NCBI RefSeq assembly: GCF_001436695.1
Contig: NZ_AYZG01000042.1
Span: 1-43,616, forward strand
Direction of reading: 5' to 3'
Length of the DNA stretch: 43,616 nucleotides
From: Lactobacillus taiwanensis DSM 21401
Lineage (GTDB): Bacteria; Bacillota; Bacilli; Lactobacillales; Lactobacillaceae
A model generated the notes under the pieces. That model did not search any database. It was not told the origin of the DNA and saw only the letters and a list, made by a program, of their open reading frames with translations. How positions within the stretch are numbered: the first letter of the stretch is position 1; every line of letters begins with the position of its first letter. This document shows positions 16,736-26,498 of the stretch, piece after piece. A program made the translations under genes and the position numbers.

Positions 16736-17392
16736 TTATTGTACAAAATGTGCATGTAAGCAGTAAATCGGATTACCCTTAGCTGCAAATTTATGTTCAT
16801 ATTCAGTCTCAACATTTCTTTCAAAAACTTCGTCATTTGCATTATGTAAATCTAGACTTACATAATCAAATTTCATCCCATAATTGTTAAGACTTACTAA
16901 ACTATATTCAAATAATCCTTGATTATCAGTCTTAAATTCCAAATGTCCATCTGGTTTTAAGATACGTTTATATTTGTCTAAAAAGCTCTTATAAGTCAAC
17001 CGACGCTTTTCATGACGTGTTTTTGGCCAAGGATCAGAGAAATTTAAATATATAATATCTACGCTATTTTCTGGTAAATACATTGCAATATTTGCTGCAT
17101 CGGCACACATTAATTGGAGATTATCGATCTTTTCCTCTAACTTAGTTCTCAAAATCATTCCTGCAGCTGTAGTTTGAAGCTCAACCCCAATAAAGTTCTT
17201 TTCTAGATGTTTTTTAGCTAAAGTCGTAATAAACTGACCTTTACCAGAACCGATTTCAATAGCAAGAGGCTTAGAAAAATCATCGAATCTTTCTTCCCAA
17301 TTAATTTTTTCTTCCGGATTTGGCTCATTCAAAATTGCTTCTGGATGTTCGACTACTAATTTTTGAGCCCAAGGTTTATTTCTTAATCTCAT
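16736..17392 (-). CDS. trmB: tRNA (guanine-N7-)-methyltransferase
   Basis: Makes m7G46 in the variable loop of tRNAs using S-adenosylmethionine. The 218 residues contain the SAM-binding segment IEIGSGKGQFITTLAKK (about 46), NFIGVELQ, and the family signature NFSDPWPKTRHEKRRLTY (about 119-136). It lies 11 bases after the EcsB gene on the same strand, so it is probably cotranscribed with ecsAB. Confidence 0.96.
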   Translation of the reverse strand: MRLRNKPWAQKLVVEHPEAILNEPNPEEKINWEERFDDFSKPLAIEIGSGKGQFITTLAKKHLEKNFIGVELQTTAAGMILRTKLEEKIDNLQLMCADAANIAMYLPENSVDIIYLNFSDPWPKTRHEKRRLTYKSFLDKYKRILKPDGHLEFKTDNQGLFEYSLVSLNNYGMKFDYVSLDLHNANDEVFERNVETEYEHKFAAKGNPIYCLHAHFVQ

Positions 17393-17403
17393 TTTTTCAC
17401 AAC

Positions 17404-18615
17404 CTAATATCTAACTTTTTTAAACAACTGTTCAATTTTACTTGGTAAATAGAAATATAGCAATAAGAATGTTAAGGCAAGAAGTAATAATACTCCTTCA
17501 AAGGCTTCTAATTTTTGAGGAGAAAAGATTATCAAGCCAAGACTAACTAATCCCCATTCAAGCAGCATTCCCTTTTGTAAAACCTTTCTTAAAGCCTGCC
17601 CTCTTGACTTAAACGGAATCGGCATAACATGGTACATCATATTATGTTCATAAACCGTACCCAACGGAATCAACTGATAAAGTGTTAAGAAAATAATCAA
17701 AGCTCCGCTTGCTATCGCCCAGCGTGCATCTTGTAAGCAGGCAATTAACAATAAAGCAAAAATAATCATCCGAATTAATAAATTGCTATACTCAGGATCT
17801 CTTAAAAGTACCCGCTGATAGATGTACGTATTTGGTGTTTGATTATCTTTTTTAATCAAAAAGTCCAGATATTTTCTTCTTGAAATATGAACTTTCTTAT
17901 CTGCTACATCGGTAAACATACTATAAAAGTTATTTAAGAGATCGACTCGTCTTTCTTCATAGTCTAAAGCCTTGTACCAGTCAAATATTTTACCACGTGG
18001 TAAGTAATCCACTCCAATCCCGCCTGCAATTGCTAACGTAGTATAAATAAGCGGATTAGGATAATGACCTAAAAAGGATAAGTACAAGACTATAAAATTT
18101 ATCCCTAAAAAAAGCCAAGTATTGTAGTAATCATGCTTATTAAAATAAAAACTTCTAACAATCAATTTAAATTGCAAATTTTTACTTGCAATTAAACCAA
18201 TCATTATAAAAATAAGTCCTCCAATTGAAAATCCTGCTCTCATTGTCGCAAATGGTAATAAAATTCCTGTAATCAAGATAATCAAAACAACTGGAAGAAT
18301 CATATTGTGCAGATATAGCGGCTTGAAATAATCCTTCATTTCACTATCTTGATTAAAAAGAAAATGCTCATCTGCTCGATTAAATAAAGTTGCAAAATGT
18401 CCAATTCCTAATGTCGTTGTCCAAATCAAGGCAAGTAGCGGTTTATAAAACCAAAGATTATTCGGCCATTTCTTAATATTTTGTGCATACCAAAACATTA
18501 AGGCTCCGAATAGAAAAATTAATGCCAAGATAAAGAAATCGTTAAAAACCAACGTTAAATAATGCGTCTGCTTTTTAAAATTCTTATTAAGTCTATTCTT
18601 AATTAAATCAGTCAT
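17404..18615 (-). CDS. ecsB: EcsB-type ABC transporter membrane protein
   Basis: A 403-residue membrane protein with about nine to ten hydrophobic segments and a central cytoplasmic loop (about 205-275, DYLPRGKIFDWYKALDYEERR and following). This is the EcsB architecture. In B. subtilis the EcsAB exporter is needed for normal protein secretion, sporulation and intramembrane proteolysis by RasP; its substrate is not settled. The start overlaps the end of ecsA by 8 bases. Confidence 0.9.
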   Translation of the reverse strand: MTDLIKNRLNKNFKKQTHYLTLVFNDFFILALIFLFGALMFWYAQNIKKWPNNLWFYKPLLALIWTTTLGIGHFATLFNRADEHFLFNQDSEMKDYFKPLYLHNMILPVVLIILITGILLPFATMRAGFSIGGLIFIMIGLIASKNLQFKLIVRSFYFNKHDYYNTWLFLGINFIVLYLSFLGHYPNPLIYTTLAIAGGIGVDYLPRGKIFDWYKALDYEERRVDLLNNFYSMFTDVADKKVHISRRKYLDFLIKKDNQTPNTYIYQRVLLRDPEYSNLLIRMIIFALLLIACLQDARWAIASGALIIFLTLYQLIPLGTVYEHNMMYHVMPIPFKSRGQALRKVLQKGMLLEWGLVSLGLIIFSPQKLEAFEGVLLLLALTFLLLYFYLPSKIEQLFKKVRY

Positions 18616-19354
18616 GCTTCTTCACCGTTTCCTGATTTAAAATTTGATATAAACGATCAAATGAATCGCTAGGCTTTAAGCCATAAAACTGTCTAATTTC
18701 AGTTAAACTGCCTTCAGTTTCAATTGTGCCGTTATTGAGTACTGCAAAAGTTTGAACAGCTTCTTGTGCCTCAGCTAAAACGTGAGTAGTCATTAAAACC
18801 ATTTTTTGATTAGCAACGGCTTCTTTAACTAAATCAATAAAGTTAGCAACCGCCAATGGATCTAACCCAGTAAATGGTTCATCAATTACTAACAAATCCG
18901 CATTTGCTAAAAAGCTAGTAACAATCATGACTTTCTGTTTCATTCCTTTAGAAAAATTAATTGGTAACCAATCTAATTTATTCTCTAAACGAAACATTTT
19001 GCATAATTCTTTAGCTCGTGCCCAGGCCTTGTCCTTGTCTAATCCATATGTAAGCATTACGAGCTCAAGATGTTCTTTTAACGTTAATTCTGGATATAAA
19101 ATTGGCGTTTCAGGAATATAAGCAATCATTTTCTTAAATTCAGCGGGATTTTCAGTTAAGCTAACGCCATTTAGAGTAATCGTGCCCTTCTGCATTCTCA
19201 ATAGTCCAAGTAGATGTTTAATTGTTGTAGACTTACCTGCACCATTTAACCCAATTAAGCCAACCGCTTGGCCAGGTTCTATTGTTAAATTCACATTCTT
19301 AATGACATTAATTCCGGAATAACCACCAGTTAAATTCTCAATTTTAAGTGCCAT
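18608..19354 (-). CDS. ecsA: EcsA-type ABC transporter ATP-binding protein
   Basis: ATPase partner of EcsB. The 248 residues contain Walker A GLNGAGKSTT (about 36-45), signature NFSKGMKQK (about 133), Walker B LLVIDEPFTGLDP (about 155) and the H-loop in MTTHVL. It lies divergently from hit across a 95-base promoter region, the arrangement found around ecsA and hit in other Firmicutes. Confidence 0.93.
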   Translation of the reverse strand: MALKIENLTGGYSGINVIKNVNLTIEPGQAVGLIGLNGAGKSTTIKHLLGLLRMQKGTITLNGVSLTENPAEFKKMIAYIPETPILYPELTLKEHLELVMLTYGLDKDKAWARAKELCKMFRLENKLDWLPINFSKGMKQKVMIVTSFLANADLLVIDEPFTGLDPLAVANFIDLVKEAVANQKMVLMTTHVLAEAQEAVQTFAVLNNGTIETEGSLTEIRQFYGLKPSDSFDRLYQILNQETVKKHD

Positions 19355-19449
19355 AGATTTTTCCTCTCTACTGCAAATACTTCCTTATTATGATAGCATG
19401 AACATAAGTTAAACTAAATTTTCTTTTCATTAAGAAAGGAGCCGGTCTC

Positions 19450-19884
19450 ATGGCAGAATTAGAAAAAGATTGTTTATTTTGTAAGATTATTAGAGGAGAA
19501 GTTCCTTCTTACACAGTTTTTGAAAATAATGATGTTAAAGCTTTTTTAGATATTTCTCAAGTAACTAAAGGTCATACTTTAATTATCCCTAAAAAGCATT
19601 TAGTAAATTTCTTTGATTATAGTCAAGAAGATGCAGCACGCTTTTTACAATATATTCCTCTCGTTGCTCAAGCAATAAAAAAATCAGACCCTACTATTAA
19701 AGGGATGAACGTTGAAGTTAATAATGGCGAAATTGCTGGTCAAGTTGTTATGCACTCACATATTCACTTAATTCCACGTCGGGGAGAAAATGATCCTATT
19801 TCTACTCCTCATGTGAATAATGCTGATAAATATTCAGAAGATGATTATCAAGCTGTTGCAAACGCTATCAAAAATAATCTATAA
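19450..19884 (+). CDS. hit: HIT-family nucleotide hydrolase/transferase
   Basis: A 144-residue histidine-triad protein. The active-site motif HSHIHLIPR (His at the three alternating positions) is near residue 103, and the N-terminal CLFCKII segment keeps the two Cys of the zinc site seen in many members. HIT proteins hydrolyse nucleoside phosphoramidates or dinucleotides. AAAGGAG lies 8 bases before the ATG. It is divergent from ecsAB. Confidence 0.94.
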   Translation: MAELEKDCLFCKIIRGEVPSYTVFENNDVKAFLDISQVTKGHTLIIPKKHLVNFFDYSQEDAARFLQYIPLVAQAIKKSDPTIKGMNVEVNNGEIAGQVVMHSHIHLIPRRGENDPISTPHVNNADKYSEDDYQAVANAIKNNL

Positions 19885-19910
19885 TCTCAGTAATTTTCCC
19901 TTTAATGCGG

Positions 19911-19916
19911 TATAAT
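19911..19916 (+). promoter_or_regulatory. -10 element ahead of the YtxH-like pair
   Basis: TATAAT on the plus strand, 51 bases before the ATG at 19967; no good -35 at 17 bases. The two small genes may be transcribed from here as well as by read-through from hit. Confidence 0.4.
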
Positions 19917-19966
19917 AAAAGTGGTTATTAAGTTAAAAATTATTGAATAGATAAGAGGTATATATT

Positions 19967-20455
19967 ATGTCTGGATTTTTATTAGGGATTCTTACCGGTA
20001 CAGTTGCAGGTGGTTTATTATCATACGCTAAAAACCCATTAAGTGGTAATTCAATCAGAAGTGATGTTAAAGATTCGGCAGATAACTTTACTGACTCAGT
20101 TCACCGCGTTAAAACTATTTATGACGAACTAGAAGAAAAAAGAATGGAACAACCTGAGGAAACTCAAGATGAAAATGCTGATACAACTGAAGCTCCAAAT
20201 GAAAAGGAAGAAGTTGAAGTATCTGAGGGTCCATCTCTTAAAGACAAGGCTCATGATCTAGTTGATGCATTCTCTGCTGCCTCATTTAAAGCTGTTGATC
20301 ACAATCGTGTATTTGCTGCAGTAAAAAACAAGTTAAATGAAGCCAAAGACGAAATCGAAGATGCTACTGAGGATGTCAAGGATGCTACCCAAGATGAAGA
20401 ATCTTTAGATAGCAATTCTGATGCGAGTGAAGAAGAACATAAGGAAGAAAATTAA
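19967..20455 (+). CDS. YtxH-like small membrane-anchored protein
   Basis: A 162-residue protein with one N-terminal hydrophobic segment (FLLGILTGTVAGGLLSY), then a Lys/Asp/Glu-rich helical, probably coiled-coil region and a strongly acidic C-terminal tail rich in Glu and Asp. The start resembles YtxH-family general stress proteins (Gly-rich helix, then helical tail). Function unknown. It overlaps the next gene by one base (TAATG), so the two are translated together. Confidence 0.75.
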   Translation: MSGFLLGILTGTVAGGLLSYAKNPLSGNSIRSDVKDSADNFTDSVHRVKTIYDELEEKRMEQPEETQDENADTTEAPNEKEEVEVSEGPSLKDKAHDLVDAFSAASFKAVDHNRVFAAVKNKLNEAKDEIEDATEDVKDATQDEESLDSNSDASEEEHKEEN

Positions 20456-20805
20456 TGAAATTTTTTGCAATAGGCTTAGGCATTGGTAGTTTGGCAGGGG
20501 TAGGTATTTCTCTTCTCCCTAACCCGCAAACTGGTCACAAAGTTAAAGAAGATGTGCGTCAATTTTTAAATAATACAAAAAATGATGCTACAACTTTAGC
20601 AGCTAGCAAAAATCAAGCACAGGCTGCTGCCAGTCAATTAATGAGTGAATTACCCAAGGCTGAACAGTCAGTAAAAGATATACAAAGTAGCGTAACTAAT
20701 TTTCAAAGTTCAATTAAACCTGAAGTAGACCAAATGAAAGAAAATATTTCTCATTTATCTCAAGAAGTAAAATCTACTGCTGATAAGGTTAAAAATGAAC
20801 TTTAA
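20455..20805 (+). CDS. YtxH-like small membrane-anchored protein, second copy type
   Basis: A 116-residue protein with a short hydrophobic N-terminus (MKFFAIGLGIGSLAGVGISL) and then a polar helical tail rich in Gln, Ser, Lys and Val with heptad-like spacing. Its opening Gly-rich helix and the motif PNPQTGHKVKEDV parallel the preceding protein (KNPLSGNSIRSDV), so the pair probably arose by duplication. It is translationally coupled to its upstream partner and followed by a terminator. Confidence 0.7.
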   Translation: MKFFAIGLGIGSLAGVGISLLPNPQTGHKVKEDVRQFLNNTKNDATTLAASKNQAQAAASQLMSELPKAEQSVKDIQSSVTNFQSSIKPEVDQMKENISHLSQEVKSTADKVKNEL

Positions 20806-20841
20806 TTTTAAGATTTGTTAGTATTTTTTATAAATATATAG

Positions 20842-20878
20842 AAAACTCTTATTGTCCATTGGGATAATAAGGGTTTTT
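20842..20878 (+). terminator. terminator after the YtxH-like pair
   Basis: Stem AAAACTCTTATTGTCC / GGATAATAAGGGTTTT with a short loop and T run on the plus strand, between the pair and prsA. Confidence 0.8.
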
Positions 20879-20927
20879 ATGTTATATTTGAAACTGTGAA
20901 TTAAACAAAGGATGTGCAAATTAACTT

Positions 20928-21824
20928 ATGAAAAAAATGTGGAAAAAAGCAGCTGCTATTGTAGCTTTTGCTGGTATTGCTTTAGGAGCTACCGCTTGTT
21001 CTGGTGGCAAGGCTGTAGTTACTTATAAAGGTGGTAAAATCACTGAGAAACAATATTACGACAAGATGAAAGAATCTCAAGCAGGTCAATCTACTCTCGC
21101 CAGCATGATTGTTTCTGATGCCTTAGAAAGCCAATACGGTAAGGATGTCACTCAAAAGCAAGTTGATAAAGAATATGATAAATACAAGAAACAATACGGT
21201 AGTCAATTTGATTCTGTTCTTGAACAAAATGGAATGACTGCTTCTACTTTTAAAGACAATTTGAAGACCAATCTTTTAACTGAAGCTGCTTTGAAGCACA
21301 TTAAGAAGATTACTCCTGCTCAAGAAAAGAAAGCATGGAAGAACTACCAACCAGAAGTTACAGTTCAACATATTCTTATCTCAAAAAAGAGTACTGCTGA
21401 AGACATTATTAAGCAATTACAAAATGGTGGCGACTTCAAGAAGTTAGCTAAGAAGTATTCAACCGATACTGCTACTAAGAATGATGCTGGTAAATTACCT
21501 GCATTCGACTCTACTGATAGCACTTTAGATTCTAGCTTCAAGACTGCTGCATTTAAACTTAAGACTGGTGAAATTACTACTACTCCAGTTAAGACCCAAT
21601 ACGGTTATCACGTAATTAAAATGATTAAGCACCCAGCTAAGGGTAGTTTCAAGGATCACAAGAAGCAAATTGATAATCAAATCTATCAATCAATGTCAGA
21701 AGATCAAAACGTTATGAGAAGTGTAATTGCTACAGTTCTTAAACGTGCCGATGTTTCTATCAAAGACAAAGACTTAAAGAACGTTCTTTCACAATACGTT
21801 TCAACTGACAGTCTTTCTAAATAA
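20928..21824 (+). CDS. prsA: PrsA foldase lipoprotein (peptidyl-prolyl isomerase)
   Basis: Extracellular membrane-anchored chaperone that helps exported proteins fold. The 298 residues begin with a lipoprotein signal (MKKMWKKAAAIVAFAG, lipobox ending ATAC with Cys24), then the NC chaperone domain and a parvulin-type rotamase domain (about 141-235; VQHILISKK, GDFKKLAKKYSTD, TQYGYHVIKM). Its neighbours EcsAB, also linked to secretion, fit this role. Confidence 0.96.
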   Translation: MKKMWKKAAAIVAFAGIALGATACSGGKAVVTYKGGKITEKQYYDKMKESQAGQSTLASMIVSDALESQYGKDVTQKQVDKEYDKYKKQYGSQFDSVLEQNGMTASTFKDNLKTNLLTEAALKHIKKITPAQEKKAWKNYQPEVTVQHILISKKSTAEDIIKQLQNGGDFKKLAKKYSTDTATKNDAGKLPAFDSTDSTLDSSFKTAAFKLKTGEITTTPVKTQYGYHVIKMIKHPAKGSFKDHKKQIDNQIYQSMSEDQNVMRSVIATVLKRADVSIKDKDLKNVLSQYVSTDSLSK

Positions 21825-21832
21825 TATTTCTA

Positions 21833-21872
21833 AAAAAATACCGAGATCATGAAAAGTGATCCCGGTATTTTT
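21833..21872. terminator. bidirectional terminator between prsA and yhaM
   Basis: Stem AAATACCGAGATCA / TGATCCCGGTATTT with A and T runs; ends two bases before the yhaM stop. Confidence 0.88.
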
Positions 21873-21873
21873 A

Positions 21874-22851
21874 TTATTCTAATTTTGGAGCCTTATCTAA
21901 GGCCTCATCGCTTTTGGGACGGTAAAATCTGCGATTATCTTGTGACTTAATACTCTCAGTAAATTCTCCTGGCTTAGTTTGTTGCAAAGCATTTGTAATC
22001 GCATAAACGGTAGCATCTAAATCATCAATCTTGTGTAAAACTTCTGCTTCAAGAACAACTGGTCGATGTGCTGCCCCGTATTCTGGTAGACCATGATGAG
22101 ATAAAACCAAATGTCTCAATAGCATCAAATCTTCACTATGTTCATCAATCTTTAATTCATGTGCAGCAAGCATAATTTGTTCATCAATTAAAACTAAGTG
22201 TCCAATCAAATTTCCCTCAGTTGTATAGCTTGTTGCTACAGGACCTGACAATTCTATTACCTTTCCCATATCATGCAAAATGCATCCCGCATAAAGGAGT
22301 GAACGATTAATTTGCGGATATGTGTTAGCAATTCCTTCTGCATCTCTTAACATTGAAACAGTGTGAAAAGCTAGCCCATTTTTAACAGCATGGTGGTTCG
22401 ACTTACCAGCTGGAAATGAGAAAAATTCTTTATTCCATTTTTTGAGTAAGTAACGCACAATTCTATTCCAAGTTGGATTCAAAATTTCGAAGACACGTTT
22501 ATTAATTTCTTCTTCAAGATCCTTCTGTTTGATCGGAGCTGAATGAACAAATTGACTTAGGTCATAACCTTCATTTGGACCCACAACTCTCAAATCATAA
22601 ATTCTAATCTGTGGTCGTTCTTGATATTCTTCTCTTCTTCCACTTAATTCAACAATCGTTCCTGAACTAAAAGTATCCGCATCTTGCTTACTAGCATTCC
22701 AAAGATTGCCTCTAATTGCACCACTTGAATCACTAAATTGTAAAACTAAGTATTTTTTTCCATTTTTACTAGTGCGAAGACTTGAATCCTTGATTAATAA
22801 AACCAGATTCATATCCTCACCATCATTATAATCAAGCAATCTTTTTATCAT
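21874..22851 (-). CDS. yhaM: 3'-5' exoribonuclease YhaM
   Basis: A 325-residue nuclease with an N-terminal OB-fold (about 15-105, YLVLQFSDSSGAIRGNLW) and a C-terminal HD domain (about 155-290) with HHAVKNGLAFHTVSM and the HD pair in CILHDMGK. YhaM trims RNA 3' ends after transcription termination and can also act on DNA. It follows yhaN with a 2-base gap and ends the yhaO-yhaN-yhaM run. An internal ATG (residue 14, MNLVLLIKD) also occurs, but the first has the normal spacing to an upstream site. Confidence 0.95.
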   Translation of the reverse strand: MIKRLLDYNDGEDMNLVLLIKDSSLRTSKNGKKYLVLQFSDSSGAIRGNLWNASKQDADTFSSGTIVELSGRREEYQERPQIRIYDLRVVGPNEGYDLSQFVHSAPIKQKDLEEEINKRVFEILNPTWNRIVRYLLKKWNKEFFSFPAGKSNHHAVKNGLAFHTVSMLRDAEGIANTYPQINRSLLYAGCILHDMGKVIELSGPVATSYTTEGNLIGHLVLIDEQIMLAAHELKIDEHSEDLMLLRHLVLSHHGLPEYGAAHRPVVLEAEVLHKIDDLDATVYAITNALQQTKPGEFTESIKSQDNRRFYRPKSDEALDKAPKLE

Positions 22852-22853
22852 GA

Positions 22854-25292
22854 TTATTCCTTTTCTATTCTTATCGGATAAATAGTTAATTTCTCAACCA
22901 AATCTTTACGCGCCGTAAAAATTAAAACTTGCGTCTTCTTAGCTAATTCTTCTAATAACTTAACAATATAGTTTGTTCTTTGAGCATCAAAGTTTACAAA
23001 AGCATCATCAATTAAAATTGGCAATTCAATTTTATCAGAGACTTGTTCGACAAAAGCTAATTTTAAAGCAAAGTATAGTTGTTCACTTGTACCTCTAGAC
23101 AAATACTCAACGTCAAATTTCTTACCATCTGCTCGTTTAACTTTAAGTTGCTTATCTAAGTTAATGTCAACATATCTTCCACCTGTTAACAAGGTAAAGT
23201 ACTTTTTAGCATCCTCAAGCATTTTAGGAAAACGCTCATTTGAAGCTAAGTCTAATCCTCTCGCAATCCAGTTACTAGTTAACAAGTTAGCAAGATAATC
23301 TTTAACATTTTCAGCTAGTAAAGATTCTAGATCAGAAAGCTTTTGCTTTTCAGCAAAATATTTGTCCGAGTTAGCTAAAATATTCATTTGGTTTTCAAGT
23401 TTTGCACTTTCTGCATGTAAGGTATTAATTTGCCCTTGCTTTTGAGAAATTTGTGCTTCTATTTCTTGCTTTTCTTTAGATAAAGCACTTGGGTCTTGAG
23501 CAACCTTTTCTAATTGTGCTAAATCTTCTTGTAAATCATTTTGTAAAGCATCAACTTTCAATTTAAGTTGTTCTTGTGCTTCAGCCTGCTTCTTTAAGTC
23601 TGAAAACTCATCAAAATTAGTAACTTTATTCTTAGCAAAAATATTAGATAATTCTATTTTATTTTTAGCTAATTGATTTTTTCTTTCTTGTAATTGCACA
23701 GCAAGATCATTTAAACGCTGCTGAGCCAAATAATTTTGGTCTAATAACTTTTGAAGTGAATTTAATAAGTTGATAATATCTGAAAAAGTTTGGGCTTTTC
23801 CTTGAATAAATGGATTTAACTCTTGAATAAAGTTTTTCACTTTTTCATTTAATGTCTTTTGTTCTTGAGTTAATTGCTCTAAAGTTTGCTTTTTAGATTC
23901 AATTTGGACTACTTCATTCCATAAATTATTTAGATCAATTTCATTAGGATTAAGTCCATATTTTTCAATAAAAGTCTGCTCTTTTCGACTACTTTGATTA
24001 TTCTTTTGTCGTGTCCGAACAAATAAACCCATACTTCCAAGTGCCAACATTATTCCAATAAAGCGTACAAATAAATTACTAATTGCAATTGCACTAAAAA
24101 TCCCTGCAACCAATAAAATTAATGACAAAATTCCAGGTAAGTTATTGGCATCTTCTTTTTGCTTTTTCAATTCCTGGTAATCTGATTTAATTTGAGTTCT
24201 CGTTTCACTAGGCAATTTACTTAATTTAACAGCTTCTAGTTGCAGCTGCTCATAAGATTGTAAATCTTGATTAGCAGTCTCAACTTGACGCGCTAGGTCT
24301 TTACTTTCACTCTCCCAATGAAGGATTTCTGCTTTATGATCAACTAAAGCTCGAATTTTATCCTTATTAGACAGAGTATTACTTGACTCAACTTCTTGTA
24401 ATTGATTAGTCAAACTATCAAGACTTTCAGTCGAATCAGCAATTTTATTTTTAATTGCTTGCGCATTTTCATAAGATTCCTTAGAAAATTGAACTGGTTT
24501 TAATTCTCGTTTTAAGTCTTGATATTGCTTAAAATTAGTTAGCTTTTGCATCAATAAACTAACTTTTTGTCCCTGTTCATTTAAACTTGCTAATTCTACT
24601 TGTGACTTTGCCAAAGCAGCTTTTTCTTTATTTAGCTTTTCTTCTAATTCACGATAATTACTAAATTCATTATCAGTTTCCGCCAAAACATCTTTTTGAT
24701 CCTGAATTTGGTTAATTAGTTGATTAATTACAGGCTTACGCCCATTCTTTTTAAATAGCTTTTGTGCATTATTATTAAATTCATCACGTAAATCAAGCAG
24801 CTTATGACTCTGAGATGCACCTAAAAAGTAAATCTGTTCCATTAATTCAGCTTGTGACAGACTATTTATCTCACGCATCATATCTTGATTAAAAATAAAG
24901 CTATCAGTATAAAAACTGCCATCGATATTTTGAATACGATCAAAGAAAACTGATTCTGGAACTTCTTGTCCATTCAATTTAACTGTCAATACGCCCTTTT
25001 TGGGATCACCTTTTGCATATAGTCGATTTAAGACAAAAGTACCTGCTTCATCTTCAAAAGTTAGACTTCCACCCATCGGGCTGACATGATCTAAAGGTTG
25101 ATAGTTTTCAAAAAAGGGTGACTTATTAGTTCTTAAATGAAAACCAAATAATACCTGTTTAATAAAGGCAACAGTTGTACTCTTTCCAGCTTCATTCGCA
25201 CCCAAAAAGATCGTTAAATCTTTGTTCAAATTAAAAGTTACATCATTTAACTTTCCAAAGTGAATAATTTTAATTTGAGTTAGTTTCATCAT
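22854..25292 (-). CDS. yhaN: SbcC/Rad50-like AAA ATPase YhaN
   Basis: An 812-residue SMC-like ATPase. Walker A GANEAGKST lies near residue 32, the ABC signature LSRGTSEQLYFALKLAF and Walker B PILIDDAFVNFD are at the C-terminal end, and about 500 residues of coiled coil lie between, interrupted near 385-425 by a hydrophobic segment (ILSLILLVAGIFSAIAISNL and following). That central membrane-like segment is typical of YhaN but not of SbcC. Its start overlaps yhaO by 23 bases, as expected for a nuclease-ATPase pair. Confidence 0.93.
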   Translation of the reverse strand: MMKLTQIKIIHFGKLNDVTFNLNKDLTIFLGANEAGKSTTVAFIKQVLFGFHLRTNKSPFFENYQPLDHVSPMGGSLTFEDEAGTFVLNRLYAKGDPKKGVLTVKLNGQEVPESVFFDRIQNIDGSFYTDSFIFNQDMMREINSLSQAELMEQIYFLGASQSHKLLDLRDEFNNNAQKLFKKNGRKPVINQLINQIQDQKDVLAETDNEFSNYRELEEKLNKEKAALAKSQVELASLNEQGQKVSLLMQKLTNFKQYQDLKRELKPVQFSKESYENAQAIKNKIADSTESLDSLTNQLQEVESSNTLSNKDKIRALVDHKAEILHWESESKDLARQVETANQDLQSYEQLQLEAVKLSKLPSETRTQIKSDYQELKKQKEDANNLPGILSLILLVAGIFSAIAISNLFVRFIGIMLALGSMGLFVRTRQKNNQSSRKEQTFIEKYGLNPNEIDLNNLWNEVVQIESKKQTLEQLTQEQKTLNEKVKNFIQELNPFIQGKAQTFSDIINLLNSLQKLLDQNYLAQQRLNDLAVQLQERKNQLAKNKIELSNIFAKNKVTNFDEFSDLKKQAEAQEQLKLKVDALQNDLQEDLAQLEKVAQDPSALSKEKQEIEAQISQKQGQINTLHAESAKLENQMNILANSDKYFAEKQKLSDLESLLAENVKDYLANLLTSNWIARGLDLASNERFPKMLEDAKKYFTLLTGGRYVDINLDKQLKVKRADGKKFDVEYLSRGTSEQLYFALKLAFVEQVSDKIELPILIDDAFVNFDAQRTNYIVKLLEELAKKTQVLIFTARKDLVEKLTIYPIRIEKE

Positions 25293-26493
25293 CCATATCC
25301 TTTAACTTCTGTCCCAATTTAACTTGTGATAATTCCTTTACTTCCTCAATGAATTCTGGCTTTTTTAATAGATCAGCAACATAATCGCTCTTTTTACTTA
25401 AATCATTTGCCAGAGAATATATCTTTTCTAAAGCAAAAGTTTCACTTTCTGCTTGATTAAAAGCTTCTTTATCAGCTGACTTAAGTTGCAATTTTTCATT
25501 ATTTACTAGGTAAACTTTTACCAAACGAGAATCAAAATTCAAAGAATTTGAAAGTTGTAGCCAATAATCACTATCATTTACTAGTTCTAATTCTTTTTCA
25601 CTTAAATACTGGGCTCCACTAATAGTTAAACCAAATAAGGTCTTTTGTGTATTTTTTCTAGTTAAGATATCAACGATTTTTCTAGTTAAATCACTTTGAG
25701 AAATTTCATGATCTAATTCTAAATCAGCCATCTGCCAAATAATAGGTGCTGTTTTAACAAAATCTAAATTTATCTTTTTAGTTGTTTCATCTACTATACC
25801 AAGATAGACACCTTTAGCCTTACGTTCATTAATATGTCTACCTTGTAAATTTCCACTGTAAACAATTAATGGATCTTCAGATAAGCTTTGACGCAAATGA
25901 ATATGTCCTAAAGCAAAATAGTTATAATTCAAGTTCTTAATTTTGGCGACTGTAAAAGGAGCATAAACGTTTTTATGAGCATCTGTAGTTTTAGCTCCCG
26001 CATGCATCAAACCGAAAGTAAAGTTATTGCTCTTTTTAGGAAACTCACTGATTTTATCTGTTTCAATGTGATTATGTTGATAAGAGAACCCGACCACTGT
26101 ATAAGGAAAGCCAGTTTTAGTTTTAAATTGCGCCTCTTCTACTTTTTCATCAGAACCTAAAAGCTTAAAATATGGTGTTTGAGGTAAAATCATTTCTTCA
26201 GGATTTAAGTAATCATGGTTTCCCAGAATCATCACTACCTGAATTTCTTGATCAGTCAATCTTTTAATTTCATGATTAAAAAATAATTGACTCTGCGGGC
26301 TTGGATTAACCGAATCAAAAGTATCACCAGCAATTAATACTAAATCTACTTTTTGCTCTATTGCAGTATCAATCGCTTTAGTAAAGGATTTTTGAGTTGA
26401 CTCTTTAATATCGTTAAATTCATTAGATGGCAAAAAAGATAGTCCCTGGAAAGGACTATCTAAGTGCGCATCTGCTAAATGCATAAATTTCAT
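25270..26493 (-). CDS. yhaO: DNA double-strand-break-repair-type nuclease YhaO
   Basis: A 407-residue SbcD/Mre11-like calcineurin-fold phosphoesterase. The metal-binding motifs are visible: DAHLDS (Asp8, His10), AGDTFDS (about 56), LGNHDYL (about 93) and GHIHLRQ (about 197). It pairs with YhaN, with which it overlaps, and with YhaM. The SMC-like ATPase and nuclease suggest a role in DNA end processing, although the complex is poorly studied. Confidence 0.93.
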   Translation of the reverse strand: MKFMHLADAHLDSPFQGLSFLPSNEFNDIKESTQKSFTKAIDTAIEQKVDLVLIAGDTFDSVNPSPQSQLFFNHEIKRLTDQEIQVVMILGNHDYLNPEEMILPQTPYFKLLGSDEKVEEAQFKTKTGFPYTVVGFSYQHNHIETDKISEFPKKSNNFTFGLMHAGAKTTDAHKNVYAPFTVAKIKNLNYNYFALGHIHLRQSLSEDPLIVYSGNLQGRHINERKAKGVYLGIVDETTKKINLDFVKTAPIIWQMADLELDHEISQSDLTRKIVDILTRKNTQKTLFGLTISGAQYLSEKELELVNDSDYWLQLSNSLNFDSRLVKVYLVNNEKLQLKSADKEAFNQAESETFALEKIYSLANDLSKKSDYVADLLKKPEFIEEVKELSQVKLGQKLKDMDDETNSN

Positions 26494-26498
26494 ATTTA

